Part shown: one piece after another, positions 34,301-49,300 of the stretch
How the letters are laid out: each line of letters opens with the position of its first letter
How positions within the stretch are numbered: position 1 is the stretch's first letter
Source of the DNA: an uncultured bacterium
GTDB taxonomy: Bacteria; Verrucomicrobiota; Verrucomicrobiia; CAIQCK01
Assembly: GCA_903870275.1 (NCBI GenBank)
Contig: CAIQCK010000061.1
Span: 22,505 to 86,504 of the forward strand
Length of the DNA: 64,000 bases
Direction: 5' to 3'
Made by a program: the position numbers and the translations under genes
Notes under the pieces: model-generated
The model's database searches: none
What the model saw: the letters and a program-made list of their open reading frames with translations, nothing else
Told to the model about the DNA's origin: nothing

Positions 34301-37300
34301 GTCGGCAGCCAGGGCAAAGTGGTGCTGACCGCCAGTAACGCCTTTACCAGTGGCATTGTCATCAATGGCGCGACGCTCTACGTCACCAATGATTATAATA
34401 TGGGCGCGCCTGGCGGCCTGATCACCCTTGGTGCTGGCGCGCTGGAAATCACCAACAGCTTCACGATGGCTCGTCCGCTCATGATTACCAACGCCGGGGT
34501 CATTGTGATAGATGGCGCGGGCAGCACCGATGTGATCAGCGGCGTGGTCAGCAGTGGCGGCTACCAGAATGGCGGCCTGACCAAGAGCGGCGCCGGCACC
34601 TTGGTTCTCAACGGCGGTTCCAGCAACATTCTTGTTGTGTTGACCAACGGTGTGAACGTCAGTGGCGGCCTGCTGGCGATCAGCAATGTCAACATCAACG
34701 TCGGCAACAGCCCTGCAACGATCAACGGGGCCAACGGCTCGAACGCCATGCTGTTGTTGGGCGGCAGTGCCTCCATTATCTCAGTCACCCAGACCGCTTT
34801 GAACATTGGCACCACGGGCAGGGGCGTGCTGGTCATTCAGAATAACGCGCTGTTAACCAACAAACTCCTGGTTGGCACGTCGGCCGGCAGCGTGGGCGCG
34901 GTCTATCAACAGGGCGGTGTCGTGGCGAACATGGGTGCGAGTGGCATTAACAGCTATTTGGGCCAATCGGCTGGCGCTTACGGCTACTATGAAATGGACG
35001 GTGGCGCACTGACCAATGCCGGCTATACCCGCATCGGTTACAGTGGCTACGGCATCTTGCAGCAATACGGTGGCCGGATTTATCAAGTGGCCAACAATCT
35101 GGACTTTGGCAACATCGGCACGGGTGTGTATTACGCGGCGGGCGGCACTCTGGTGTCGGCCGTCCCGTTGAGCATCGGTGGCGTTGCCTCGCCCGGCAAC
35201 GCGGGCCGGGCCGAGTTCACCGTCGCCGGCAACGCCTACGTCACGGTCAGCAACGTGACCTATCTCGGCACGCAGGGCACCAACCTGCCCACCGCTGCCG
35301 TAGCCACGAACATCTTGAACCTCGACGGCGGCGTGTTCGAAACGGCGCAAATCACACCCACCAACCAGTGGGCTGCGGGCATCCTCAACTTCAACGGCGG
35401 CACGTTGCGGGCGGGCGCGGGCGCCTTGAATTCCGTCTTCCTCGCGTCGAACGCGGTGTATGTGTATGCGGGCGGCGCCACCATAGACGCCGGCACCAAC
35501 AACAACGTGGTCATCAGCACGATATTGCAGGCGCCGGTCGGCAACGGCGTTTCGAACATCGTCCTGTCCAGCAGCGGTTCCGGCTACATTGGCGCGCCCT
35601 ACGTTCAGATTACGGGTGGCGGCGGCAGCAACGCCACCGCCATTGCGCAGATTGACAGCAACATCTTCAGCCCCACCTACGGCCAGGTGACCAACATCGT
35701 CGTCACCAACCCCGGTCAGGGCTATACCGGCGCGCCCACGGTCCAGTTGGTCGGCGGCGGCGGTAGCGGTGCCAGCGTAGGCACCGTCAACACCATGGCG
35801 CTCGTCAGCGGCGGCCTGACCAAGACCGGTTTCGGCGGGCTGTCGCTGCTGGCCACCAACACTTACGGTGGCCGGACGATCGTCAACGCCGGCTCGCTGA
35901 TTATGGGCGGGACCACCTTTGGCATCGGCACGAACACGCTGACGATGAATGGCCCGAGCACGTCCATCGGCACGAACGGTGGCATAGACCAGAGCCTGCT
36001 GGCGTGGTTGTTCACCAACCGACAGGCGGGTGGACGCTTGACTGCCGGCTCGACATTCGGCGCGGTGGTGCTGAGCGGCGTCGGCACCGTCTCCAGCAAC
36101 CTGAACTTCGTAATGAACGGATTAAACAATGTCTTCCTTGGCGGCGTCAACGCGGCCAACGCGAGCAACATTTACAACGGCTTCGCGACTTGGGGGGACA
36201 CTAGCCTTCGGTTTGGCGGCGGCTCGGGCTATTTGATCTATACCAACCAGATTGGCGGCGCCACCAACGTGATCATCGGCCCGGTGGGTGGCGATCCGTT
36301 GAGCGTCGTGCAACTGGGGATTCTAAACGTCACCAATAACTTCACGGGCGGCATCACCATCAACTCCGGCACGCTCAAGCTCGCCACCAACTCCGCCTTG
36401 GGCAGTCCCGGCGGCACGTCTCCGCTGGTGGTCATCAACCCTGGCGGCGCGCTCGATCTGGCCGGCTGGAACCTGTCGGGCATCAGCCAGACCGTGATGA
36501 TCAGCGGCATGGGCATCGGCCCGAACATGGGCGCGATCTACAACAGCGGCGCGTCGTTGGTCAACGCCGGCGTGGCCAACGTCCAGTTGTTTGGCAATGC
36601 CGCCATCGGTTACAACAACGGCGGCAGCGGCAACCGCATGGACATCAGTGGCGTGCTCAACGGCGGCGGCAACACGCTGATCAAGGTGGGCACCAACGTG
36701 ACGTGGATGGCCAGCGGCGGCACCATTACAAACCTGCCGCTGCTCGTCATCAGCAACGGCTCATTCGGCATCCAGAGTTTCAACACCATCGCGGGCGGCG
36801 GCTCGACGGTGATCCAAGTCTGGACCGGCGGCACCTTTGCCGTCTATACCACCATCACCCTGACGAATGCGTTGCAACTCTGGGGCGGCGCGCTGCAAAA
36901 CAACGGTCCCTCCCCCAGCGGCGTCACGATCTGGAACGGTCCGATTGCGCTCGACGGCGCAGTCAATTACTTCGACCTGAGCGGCGGCAACATGTTCATT
37001 GGCGGGAACATCTCCGGCACGGGTTCCATCGCGAATATCAACGGTTCCCAGACCAGGTCGGTGTGGTTGCAAGGCACCAACACCTACTCCGGCAACACCT
37101 ATATTACCAACGCCATCTTCCAATTCATCGGCCTTCCCTCCTTGCCCACCAACGGCGGCGCGATCAATCTCGCCTCCAGCGGCATCGTCCAGTTCAACTT
37201 CACCAACGTCCAGACGGGCCTGAACGAGTTGAACGGCACCAACTCGTTTGGCGTCGTCGCGTTGGCGGCCACCAACGTCAACGACAACATCAACCTCAAC

Positions 37301-40300
37301 CTTGTCCCCGGCGGCGCGGCCTCCAACGTCTCGCTCGGCGCGCTGAGCCAGGTGGCTTACAACGGCGTGATCACGCCGGTCAACGGCCTGTATAAGCTCG
37401 GTGGTGGCGGCGGCGAACTGGTGCTCACGGGCACCAACAACCTGTCCTCCGCCGGCATCCTGACGACCATCGGCAACGTGATCCTGAACGGCTACAACTC
37501 GTTCGGCGGCGGCGGCACGAACGCCACGGTGGTCGTGCAGAGCAACAGCACCGTGAGCATCGCCAACGAGGCCGCCGTCGGCGGCTACGGCGCGAATCTG
37601 GTCTTCAGCGGCGGCGTGTTGCAGGTGCGCGGCATCGCCCTGACCAATTTCAGCAAGCTCGCCGTCAACTGGACGAACACCGTCGCCGGCAACGGCGCGG
37701 TGACCAACCTCGGCTTCAACGGCGGCCTCGACATCAATAACAACGGCAACACGTTCCTCATCACCAACAACATCATTGGCGTCGGCATCACCAACAAGCT
37801 CGGCAACGGCGTGCTGGCGCTGTCCGGCAGCAACAATCCCACCGGCGGCCTCGTCGTCAACGCCGGCATCGTGAGGGAACTCAGCTCCAACGCCCTTGGC
37901 GTGGCCGGCAGCCCGATGGTGACCGTCCGCAGCGGCGCGGAATTGCAGATCGCGGGCGGCATTGTGACCGCGCCGGTGGCGGTGACCATCAACGGCGGCG
38001 GCATGTTCTCACCGTTCAATGCCGGCAACGTGACGGGTGGCGACGGCGCGTTCCGCAACGTCTCCGGCGTCAATACCAACAACGGCGCCATCATCCTCGG
38101 CAGCGCCGCGCGCATCAACGCCGACGCGGGCACGCTGCTGGTGCAGGCCGGCAACGTCACCAACGGCGCGAACCTCCTGACCATCGGCGGCTACGGCAAC
38201 ACACTCGTCAGCGGCACCATCAGCGGCTCGGCAGGCCTGACCAAGGACGGTTTTGGCACGCTGACCTTGATCAACACCAACACCCTCACCGGCGGCGTGA
38301 TCCTGAACAACGGCCTGTTTGTCCTCGATTACACGCAGTCGGCGCTATCGCTGGGCAACATGATCACCAACGGCAACTCGCTGACTCTCGACGGCGGCGA
38401 GTTCCTCGTCCTCGGCCAGAATGCAGCCGGGGTGACTACGCAGACGTTCGCTGGCCTGATCGAGGGTGTTCCGGTCGGCGGCTTTGGCAATCCGCAGCTG
38501 GTCGTCAGCAACGGCACCAGCGGCAGAATCCTGGTCAACGTAGGCGCCGTCACGCGTGCGGTGGGCGGGGACGTGGTGGATCTCACGCTTCCGGCCAACG
38601 GATTCATCGTCACCACCAACCTCAACAGCTACGCGGGCATCCTGACCAACAACGGCGCCGTGCTCACCATCAACGGAACGGACTTCGTGGCGGTGACCAA
38701 CGTTCTCGGCAACCTGGTCATGACCAACTTCACCGGCTACTCGAACGTGGTTGCCGGCGACGTCATCAACAACAACAGCGGTGCGGTGGTGCGGATCACG
38801 TCCGGCTCCGGCAACGCCATTACGCTGAACAGCCTGACGACGATGATCTACAGCATGTCGGCCATCAACGCCGACGCGTCGGCGACCATTGACTTCAACG
38901 GCCAGCGGATGCTGATGGTGGGCACCAACGGCGTCATCCTGCTCGCGCCCGGCTCCATGGGGTTGACGCTCGGCACGAACAGCAACGACGGCTTCCTCAG
39001 CGCCGGCCAGACCAATTCCGTTGGCGGCGAGCTGATCTTCATCAACAACTCCGCCAATGCCCTGACCGATAACGCGCCCCTGACCAGCAATGGCACCGGC
39101 ACCTTGTCTGTCACCGTCAACGGCTCCGGTGTGGTCAACCTCTACGGCAGCACCAACGCCTTCAACGCGCTCTACGTCAACTCGGGCACAGTCAACTTGC
39201 AGAACGTTACCTTCATCAGCGGCGCGACCAACGGCGGGATTGGGAATAGCTACAACCAGCGCGGCGGCACGGTGACGCTGGCGGCGGGCAGCACCAACAC
39301 CTTCCTTGGCGGCAACACCATCGTGGACGGCGGCACCTTGTATGTAAACGGCTTGCTCGCCTCCTCGATAATCGGCACCAACGCAGCCTTCAACACGATC
39401 GTGGGCAATGCGGCGGGCAGCCGCGCGACCTTGGTCGTTGGCGGCAACTTGACCAGCAGCAACCTGTTGGTGGGCAACAGCGCAGGAGCGGCCGGCGCGG
39501 TCATCCAAACCGGCGGTGTGGTGAGGCTGACGAGTAGAACCAGCCAGGTGGTGTTGGGGTTGGGCCAGGCAGCGGGTTCCTACGGCTACTACCGGATGAC
39601 GGCGGGGACGTTGTATCCGGCCGAGGCCTTGTTCCCGGATAACGCGGGTGGCGCCAACGCTGTGTTTGACATGTATGGCGGCTTGGTGGACGGCATTTCC
39701 TATGGCGGCGTGGGCACCTATCTTGGTTTCACAACCGGCAACAGCGCGCTCAATGTTTATGGCGGCACCTATCTCGGCAGCATGCAGTTTGGCTACACCC
39801 CCAACAGCGCGGCATTAGGCACGCTGAACCTGTTCGGCTCGGGTGTGGTATCCGCGCCCGGCAACTTCACCCTGATGGTCTCCGGTACGAACGGCAACGC
39901 GTCGATCGTCAACCTCAACGGCGGCACGCTGGTCATCAGCAAGGTTATTATCGGTGTGCCGCTGACCACCAACACCGCGGTCATCAACTTCAACGGCGGC
40001 ACGTTGCAGGCCAATCCCGGTGGCATTGCTGCCAACGGTCCGACGTTCCTGCAAGGGCTTACCGCCGTGGTCGTCTATGAGAATGGCGGGACGATAGACA
40101 CCTACACCAACAATATCACCATCGCGCAGTCGTTGATTGCGCCAGTGGGTTACGGCCTGACCAACATCCTCCTCGCCAATGGCGGCAGCGGCTACATCGG
40201 CGCGCCCAACGTCCAGATTACAGGCGGCAGCGGCACGGGGGCCACCGCCGTCGCGGTGGTGGACCTGACGCCGGGCGACGCGCAATACGGCCAGGTGACC

Positions 40301-43300
40301 AACATCACCATTACCAGCCACGGCTACGGTTACCTGTCCAACGACACGCTGAACGTCCTGTTGGTCGGCGGCGGCGCGCTTCAGGCAGCGCAACTCGGCG
40401 CTTACGGTTTCGGCAGCAACGTTGGCGGCGCCCTGACCAAGGCTGGATTTGGCACCATGGCATTGATCGGCACCAACAACTACTCGGGCGGAACCATCGT
40501 CAACGCCGGCGCGCTGCTGGTGTCGAGCAACTTGTTTACCGGCGCGGTGACGCTGGCCACGCCGGCCGCCTCCATCGGCTCGGCGACGATGGCGGTGGAC
40601 CAGGTATTCGTGAATTGGGCAGCCAACCTTGTCGGCACCGGCGCGATCCCGGTGGTTGTGACTGCTTTCAGCACCACCAACAACCTTTCGTTCACCGCGC
40701 CCAATCTCGCGAACACCTTCCTGGGCGCGGCGGGCGGCGGCGCGGTTTACAGCGGCGTCGCAACGTGGGGCGACAACAACATGCGGTTGGGTGGCGGCTC
40801 CTCGATGCTGACCTACACCAACGTCATTGGTGGCAACACCAACCTCTTGATCGGCCCGATCGGTGGCGATGCGGTTGGCGGCGTTTTCCTGGGCACGGTG
40901 ACCAATACCTACAGCGGCTCGACGATCATCGGCGGCGGCGTCCTCAAGATGGGCAGTCTCAGCAACATCAACGGCAACACCATCACCCTTTACACCAATG
41001 GCAGCATCGGCTTTGCCCTGACCTACGGCTCGGTCGTCTTCAACAACGCCATCACGATGAATGGCGGCACGCTGGCCACCATCCCCGGCGGCGCCGCGCC
41101 CTACGTGAACGGCCCCATCACCATGAACGGGGACTTCCAGGACTTTGACGCCTCCGGTGGCCAGATGGTGGTGAACGGCTCGATCACCGGCCCGGGCGCC
41201 CTGAACAAGGTCGGTCTGGGCACGGTGCTCCTGACGGCCGCGAACAGCTACACCGGCGGCACGATCTTGAGCAACGGTGTGCTGAGCATCGGCAACGAAC
41301 AGAACATCGGCGGCATCGGTGCCATCCTGAGCTTCAGCGGCGGCGTGCTCCAGGTGCGCGACGTGGCGATGCAAAACCTCGACAACCTGACCGTCAACTG
41401 GACCAACTTCGCGGGCGGTTTCGACATTGCGAACAACGGCAATGCGTTCCTCCTTACCAACAACATCACCGGCACAGGCATCACCGCCAAGCTTGGCAGC
41501 GGCATCCTCGTGCTGGCCGGCAGCAACAGCTTTAACAATGCGGGCCTGCTCATTCCCGCCACGGGCATGATCATCAACGCCGGCATCGTGCGACTCGCGA
41601 ACTCCAACGCCCTCGGCGTCGGCGGCGTCAGCCCCAATGTGATCGTCAATAATGGCGGTGAGTTGCAACTGAGCAACAGCCTGACCTACGCTCCCATCGC
41701 CATCACGATCAACGGCGGCGGCGCGCTCTCGCCGCTGGTCGGTTCCAACGTGGTGGGCGGCGACGGCGCGTTGCGCAACGTTTCCGGCAGCAACACCTAC
41801 ACCGGCTCGATCACGCTCGGCAGCATGGCCCGCATCAACGCCGATACCGGCACGATCCTCGTCCTGTCCGGCAACATCAGCAACGTCGTGACGGTCGCGT
41901 TCGGTGGTACTACCGGCTTCAGCAACATGGTGAGCGGCCTGACCATTGGCGGTTTCGGCAACACGTTCATCAGCGGCATCATTGGCAACGGATCCGGCGG
42001 CCTGGTCAAGGATGGGTTCGGCGCGCTGACCCTGATCAACACCAACAGTTTCACCGGCGGCGTCACGCTCAACAGCGGCCTGCTGACTCTCGACTATACG
42101 CAATTGCCCAACTCGGTGGGCAACATCATCACCAACGGCAACACGCTGACCCTCAACGGCGGCGAGTTCCTCATCCTCGGCCAGAATACGGCGGGCGTCA
42201 CGACCCAGACGTTCAACGGGTTGGTGGTAGGCTCGCCCTTCGGCGGCTCCGGTGTGGACAGCCCGAAACTGGTTGTGAGCAACGGCACCGGCGGCGGCAT
42301 CGTGGTCAACGTCGGCGCGATCACCCGCTCCGTCGGCGGCGGCGTGGTGGACTTCACCCTGCCGCAGTATGGCGCGATCATCACCACCACCACCAACACC
42401 AACGCCGGCATCCTCGGCGCGGGCAACGTGCTGGCCACGATCACCAACACCGACTTCGCGATGGTGACCAACAACAACGGCTTCCTGATGGTTACCAACT
42501 TCAATGGCTACGTGCCCGTGGCGGGCGGCGGTGTGATTGCCAACGGCACCAACAACATCTACGGCATCTGGCAGGGTGGCGCCATCACGCTGGACAGCCA
42601 GACGACGTCAATTTACGCCATTGCGGCCACGAACACGGACCAGATGGCCACGATCGGCGTGGGCGGTGGCATCAACACGTTGCGCATAGGCTCGACCAAC
42701 GGCGCGATCCTGCTGGCGCCGGTCTCGCAGGGATTGACGATTGGCGCGTCGGTTAATGACGGCTTTGTGACGGTTGGCTCCACCAACAACGTGGGTGGCG
42801 AGTTGGCGCTGCTCAATTACTCGGCCAACAACCTCGTTATCAATTCCGCCATCATCAGCAACGGCATGGGCGCGGTGACGGTGACGGTGGGAGGCTCGGG
42901 CGTGGTGAATATCAACGGCACCAATGCCTTCAACGCTCTCTACGTCAACTCCGGCGCGGTGACACTCGCCAGCAACACCTTCCTTTCGGGCGCCAACCCG
43001 CTGACGGTGCGCGGCGGCACGCTCACCGTTGCGGGCGGGAGCAACTACGTCGTCGGCGGCAGCATGGTTGTGAACGCGGGCCAGCTCAACATTGCCGGGG
43101 CCACCTACACCCCCAACAGCCTGCTGGTGGGCAATGCCAGTGGCGACCGCGGCGTGGTCGTCGTTACCACCAACCTGTCGGGCGGCGTTGGCTCCTTGTT
43201 TGATTTTGGCAACGTGCTCGGATCGGCCGGTGCGCTGTATCAGTCTGGCGGTGTTTTCAGCAACTCTGCCAATAGCGATCTCTCGATCACTTTCGGTGTC

Positions 43301-46300
43301 GCCGGCTACGGTTACGACCGGATGATGGGCGGCTTGCAGCTAGCGTATAAGTTTGAGGTGGGCGAGAACGCGGGCGGCAACGGTGTGGTGGACCAGTATG
43401 GCGGTGCGATAGTTACCACCGTCTATACCATCAATGGCCTTTCGGCGGGCGGCAACGATCGTGTCATCAACGTCCAGGGCGGTGTCTTCGCCAATTACAA
43501 CCCCGGCGCCTCGTTTGCCTTCAACTGGAATGGCGGCAATGGCCTGACGGTTTTGGACGTGGGCGGCAGCGGTGTCGTCTCCACCCTTGGCGCTATTGAC
43601 ATGAACAAGGGCGGCACCATGACGAATTACTCCGTCATCAACCTGATGCCGGGCGGCGTGCTCAGCGTGGGCGGTATCACCGCCGGCAACGGCCAGGGTG
43701 CCACCAACGCAATCCTCAATTTCAACGGCGGCGTCCTGCAGGCCAACGCGGCCTCGGCCAACTTTATCACGAACATCGCCTCGCCGTTCGTTTACGCCGG
43801 CGGCGCCATCCTGGACTCCAGCAATTACAACATGGGCATCTCGCTGCCGTTGATCGCGGCAAGCGGTTACGGCGTGACCAACATTGCCATCGCCAACGGT
43901 GGCATCGGCTACATCGGCGCACCCATCGTCCAGATCACGGGCGGCAGCGGCACGGGCGTTACCGCCTTTGCCGTTGTGGACCTGACGGTGGGCGACTCGC
44001 TCTACGGCCAGGTGACCAACATCGTGATCACCAGCTACGGATCGGGCTATCTCTCCAACGACTCGCTGAACATCCAGTTGATCGGCGGCGGCGCGCTCCA
44101 GCCCGCGCAACTTGGTACTTACACCTTCGGCAGCAACAACACCAGCGGCGGCCTGGTCAAGTATGGCTACGGCACGGTGAGCTTGCTGGCCACCAACAAC
44201 ACCTATTCCGGCCCGACCATCGTCAACGCCGGCTCGTTGCTGATCGGATACACCAACCAGCCCGGTCTGGCGTCGGTGACGCTGGCCAATCCCACGGCGG
44301 CCATCGGACCGACGTATGCGATGGACTCGAACTTCCTGAACTGGTTCTTCGCCAAGTTTGGCGCCAACTACTCGAACGCGGTGGTCCTTGGCTTGGGCAC
44401 CACCAACACGCTCGCCATGAACTACGCCTTCCTCGGCGCGGCCGGCGCGGGAGCCACGATGAGCGGCCAGGTGAGCTGGCTCGACGGCATCGTGCGCTTG
44501 GGCGGCGGCTCCGCGACGCTGACCTACACGAACGCCATCGGCAGCACCACCAACGTGGTCATCGGTCCGACCAACGGCAATCCGTTGAGCGTTGTCATGC
44601 TGACGGCCCCCAACACTTTCACCAACACCATTGCGGTCAACTCCGGCCTGCTCTACGTCACCAACGACTTCAACTTGGGCGCGAGCGGCAACGGGTTGGT
44701 CTTCACCAATGGCAGCGGGTTGGAAGTCGGCAAAGCCATGTCCGTATGGAACTCGGCCCGGTCGCTGACGCTGAACGCCGGCGGCGGCACGTTCAGCGTG
44801 GATGCCAATGGGGCGCTCTCTATCACCAACGTGATCGTGGGCACCGCGCCGAACGCGGTTCTGGAGAAGACCGGACCGGGCCTGCTGGCGTTGTTCGCGG
44901 CCAACACCTTCAGCGGCGCCATCCTTAGCAACGGCACGCTGAGTATCGGCAGCGAGGCCAACGTCGGCGGCATCGGCCAGTCCCTCACCTTCAGCGGCGG
45001 CGTGCTCCAGGTCCACGGCCTGAGCATGAGCAACCTCAACAATCTGGTGGTCAACTGGACCAATAGTGCCACCGGCTTCGGATTCAATGGCGGCCTCGAC
45101 GTCAACAACAACGGCATGGTCTTCACAGTGAGCAGCAATATCGTCAGTGGTGGCACGCTGACCAAGCTGGGCATGGGCACGCTGCTGCTCGCCGGAAGCA
45201 ACCAGTTGCAAAACCTGACGATCGCCGGCGGCGTGCTACAGATCAGCAGCGGCAACGCGCTGGCGCCCGGCGGATATATGGTGATGCCCAACGGCACCAT
45301 TGTCGGCAGCGTGAACACGGTGCTGGCCGGCGGCGAATTGCAACTGACCGGCGGCATTGTCGCGCTCAGCCAGCCGCTGGTGCTTAACGGCGGCGGCGCG
45401 TTTGCACCGTTGGGCGCCAACGTCGCGGGCGGCGACGGCGCATTGCGCAACACCGCTGGAAGCAACGTCGTCGGTGGCCAGATCACCATTGCCAGCGCCG
45501 CGCGTATCAACGCCGATACCAACAGCGGCCTCTATATCACGGGCAGCATCTACAGCAACAGCACGGCCTACATGTTGACCTTCGGCGGCTTTGGCACGAC
45601 CGTGGTCAGTGGCCTCGTTGGGAACAGCGGCGGCGTTACCAAGGACGGTTATGGCTCGTTGACGTTCATCAATACGAACACGCTGACCGGCGGCGTGATA
45701 CTCAATAACGGCCTGTTCGTCCTGGATTACACCCAACCGGCGCTTTCGCTGGGCAACATCATCAGCAACGTCAACTCGCTGACTCTCAACGGCGGCGAGT
45801 TCCTGGTCATGGGCCAGAACAATGCCGGCGTGACGACCCAGACGTTCAACGGCCTGATCGAGGGCGTTGCCACCGGCGCGGCGGGCGGCGTGCCGAACCT
45901 CGTGGTGAGCAATGGAACCAGCGGCAGCGTGGTCGTCAACGTCGGCGCCATCTCTCGCGCGCCGGGGGCGGAAGTGGTGAACGTCATTCTGCCGGTCAAC
46001 GGCGCTATCGTCACCAGCAGCACGAACAACGGCGCGGGCGTCATGGGACTCAATAGCGCCCTGCTCACCATCAACGGCGCGGACCTCGCGGCGGAAACCA
46101 ACATCAACGGCAACTTCCAATTGGTCGCCTTCACCGGCTACTCGAACATCACGGGTGGCTTGGTCATCCAGAACAACAGCAGCCAGGTGGTCCGGATCAC
46201 GGCGGGCACTGGCGGTAGCATTACGCTGAACAGCCAGACGACCATGATTTACGGCATGGTCGCCAACAACACCGATGCCGGCGCCACGGTGGGCTTCAAC

Positions 46301-49300
46301 GGCAACCGGCTGCTGATGGTGGCCACCAACGGCCCCATCCTGCTCGCGCCCGGCTCGTTGGGCCTGACGCTCGGCGCCAACAACAACGACGGCTTCCTGA
46401 GCGCGGGCGCGTCCAACTTCGTGGGCGGCGAGCTTGTCTTCATCAACAATTCCGCCAACCCCCTGACGGACCTTACGCCGCTGGCCAGCAACGGCGTGGG
46501 CACTTTGACAGTGACCGTGGACAGCGCCGGCTCCGGCGCGGTTGTTTTTGGTGCCAGCACCAACAACATCAACTCCTTCTACGCCAACTCCGGCACGGTC
46601 ATTTTCACGAACAACATGAATAACTTCGCCAGCGCAACGCCATTTACCGTCCGCGGTGGCACGGTGACGATGGCCTCCACCAGCACCAACTCGATCGCTG
46701 GCGCCACGCTGATTGTGGACAACTACGGTGTCCTGAACGTCAACGGCATTCTGACGAGCACCACGAACATCCAGGTGGGTGCCACGGCCGGTTCGCGCGC
46801 CGTGATGAACATCGCGTCCAACGTCACGGTGGCGACCGGCGGCGGACAGGCGGGCTTCTACATCGGCAATGGCGCGGGCGTGGCCGGCGCGATCTATCAA
46901 ACAGGCGGCATTATCAATGAATCGGCCTTGGGCAGTGACGGTGACGGCGCTTTCAATGTCGGCCTCAACGGCGGCTACGGTTACTACCGGATCACCGGCG
47001 GCATGTTGATCGACAGGCAACGCATGGACTACGGGCAAGGCGCGGGCGTGGGTGTCGTGGATGTGCTGGGTGGCGTCGTCAGCAACGGAACCTACACTTT
47101 GATGGGCTACGCCGCCGGCGGCAGGGGCGAGCTGAACCTGTTTGGCGGCCAGTATCTACAGGCCGGAACTGCGTTCGGCTTGAGCTATAACGTCGTGGGC
47201 TACGGCCAGGTGAACATCGGCGGGGGCACCAACGGCGCCCTCGGCGTGCTCAATGTGGCGATGTCCACCGGCGTGCCGATTGATATGTCGGGCAGCGGCT
47301 CGACCGGCACCGGCATCATCAACATCTTGAGCGGTGGTCTGGTGATCGCCAACCAGATCAAGGCCAACCCGGGCGGCTTGAATTTGCTGAACTTCAACGG
47401 TGGCATGCTCCAGGCCTCCAACGGCACCACGCTCGGCCCGCTCTTCATCAACTCCAACTTCATGACCGCGGTCACCATCTACCAAGGTGGCGCGTTCATT
47501 GATTCCGGCACCAACATCATCAACATCTACCCGGCTTTGACCGCGCCGGTGGGCAACGGCCTCACCAACATCGCCATCGCCAACGGTGGTCTCGGGTACA
47601 TCGGCACGCCGCTCGTTTATATCACCGGCGGCAGCGGCACGGGCGCGACCGCGATGGCAGTGGTGGATCTGACGCCGGGCGACGCGAAGTATGGCCAGAT
47701 TACCAACATCGTCATTACCAGCGCGGGCTACGGCTACCAGTCCAACGACGTCCTGAATATCACTCTGGCGGGCGGCGGGGCCCTCCAGCCGGCACAGCTG
47801 GGCTCGTTCAGCTTTGGCACCAACTCGCAGAGTGGCGATCTGGTCAAAATGGGCGCCGGCTTGCTGGCCCTCGGCGGCAACAACACCTACCAGGGCCCCA
47901 CCATCATCAGCAACGGCACGCTGCAAATCGGCATCGGCGCCGGCATGGGGTCCGTGGCCGGCATCATCACCAACCTCGGCACGCTGGTGTTCGACCGGAA
48001 TGATTACTTCTCGTTCACCAACGCGATCTTTGGCAACGGCACCGTTGTCCAGGGTGGCCTGACAGGGGTCAGCGTGATGGTGATCACCAGCACCAACCTG
48101 CAATACACCGGCAACACCTACATCAACTCCGGCGACGCGCTGTTCATGAACACGCCGTCCTCTGGCTCGATCGGCATCACCACCAATGGCGCGCTGCTGG
48201 CCGGCGGCGCTTTCAACACCGTGATGGGCTGGCTCGGCAGCGGCAAGATTGCCGCGGCTTCCACGGGCGCCATTGCGTTGACCAACAACAGTAGTGAAGC
48301 CATCAGTATGGCCGGTTTCAGCACCCTCTCGCTCGGCGCGGCCCCGAACACCTTCGCGACCTACATTGGCGCGCTGACCCCGGTAGGGGCCAACATCTAC
48401 CTTGGCGGTGGCGGCGGTACAATCTACCTGCCCTATTTCGCACTGCCGGGCGGCGCCACGAACCTCTTTATTGGCTACGGCGGCGGCGGCACAGTCATCC
48501 TCGATGGGGATCTCACGGCGGCGGCCTCGATCACCATCACCAACGGCACGCTGCAAATAGGCACCAACAGCGCTGTCGGTGCAGTCAAGAACGCCTACAA
48601 CTACGTCATCAACAATAACGGCGGCCTGACGTTCGACCGCTCGGACGCCCTTGTTTACGGCTCCGTCTTGGTGGGCACGGGCGCGCTGAACCAGATCGGT
48701 TCCGGCATGCTCACGATGACCAACCTTGGCACCAATGCGCTTGGGGTGCTCACCATCGGCGGCATGACCATTGCCAACGGCACGTTCGTGTCGGCCTGGA
48801 CGACCACCAACATCCCCAGTGGCGGCACGATCACGGATACGTCCGTGCTGATCTTCTCCAATGGCACGCTGGTGGTGACGGGCGGCTTGATGAACGTCCA
48901 GGGCAACATCGGTGGTGGGAACGGAACCCTGATCATTGGCAACGCCCCGGGAACCAACTACGGCACCAACAACCTCGTCACCGGCATGACCGGCGTCTTC
49001 ACCGCCACGGGCTACACGATGAGCGGCGTCACCAACCTGATCGCCAGCAACGGCATTGCCAATATCACCGGCGGTGATATTCGCATGGCCAGCTATAACA
49101 CCAACGCCGTCTGGACCATTCTCAACAACGCTGTCGTCAACGCCGGCAATGTGGTGATGAACAGCGGCAACGTGGCCAGCACGGGCATCATCAACCTCAA
49201 CGGCGGCCGGCTGAGCGTCACCGGTCTCACCAACGCCAACCCGTGGGGCCAGGCCATCGTCAACTTCAACGGCGGCATCCTGGGCTTCAGCAACATGGGC

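Noticed and set aside
39815..42103. Minus-strand open frame of 762 codons, and similar ones at 31958-33607, 43340-45211, 45236-47038 and 54803-56848
   Set aside because: All are antisense shadows of the repeat protein in the same register.
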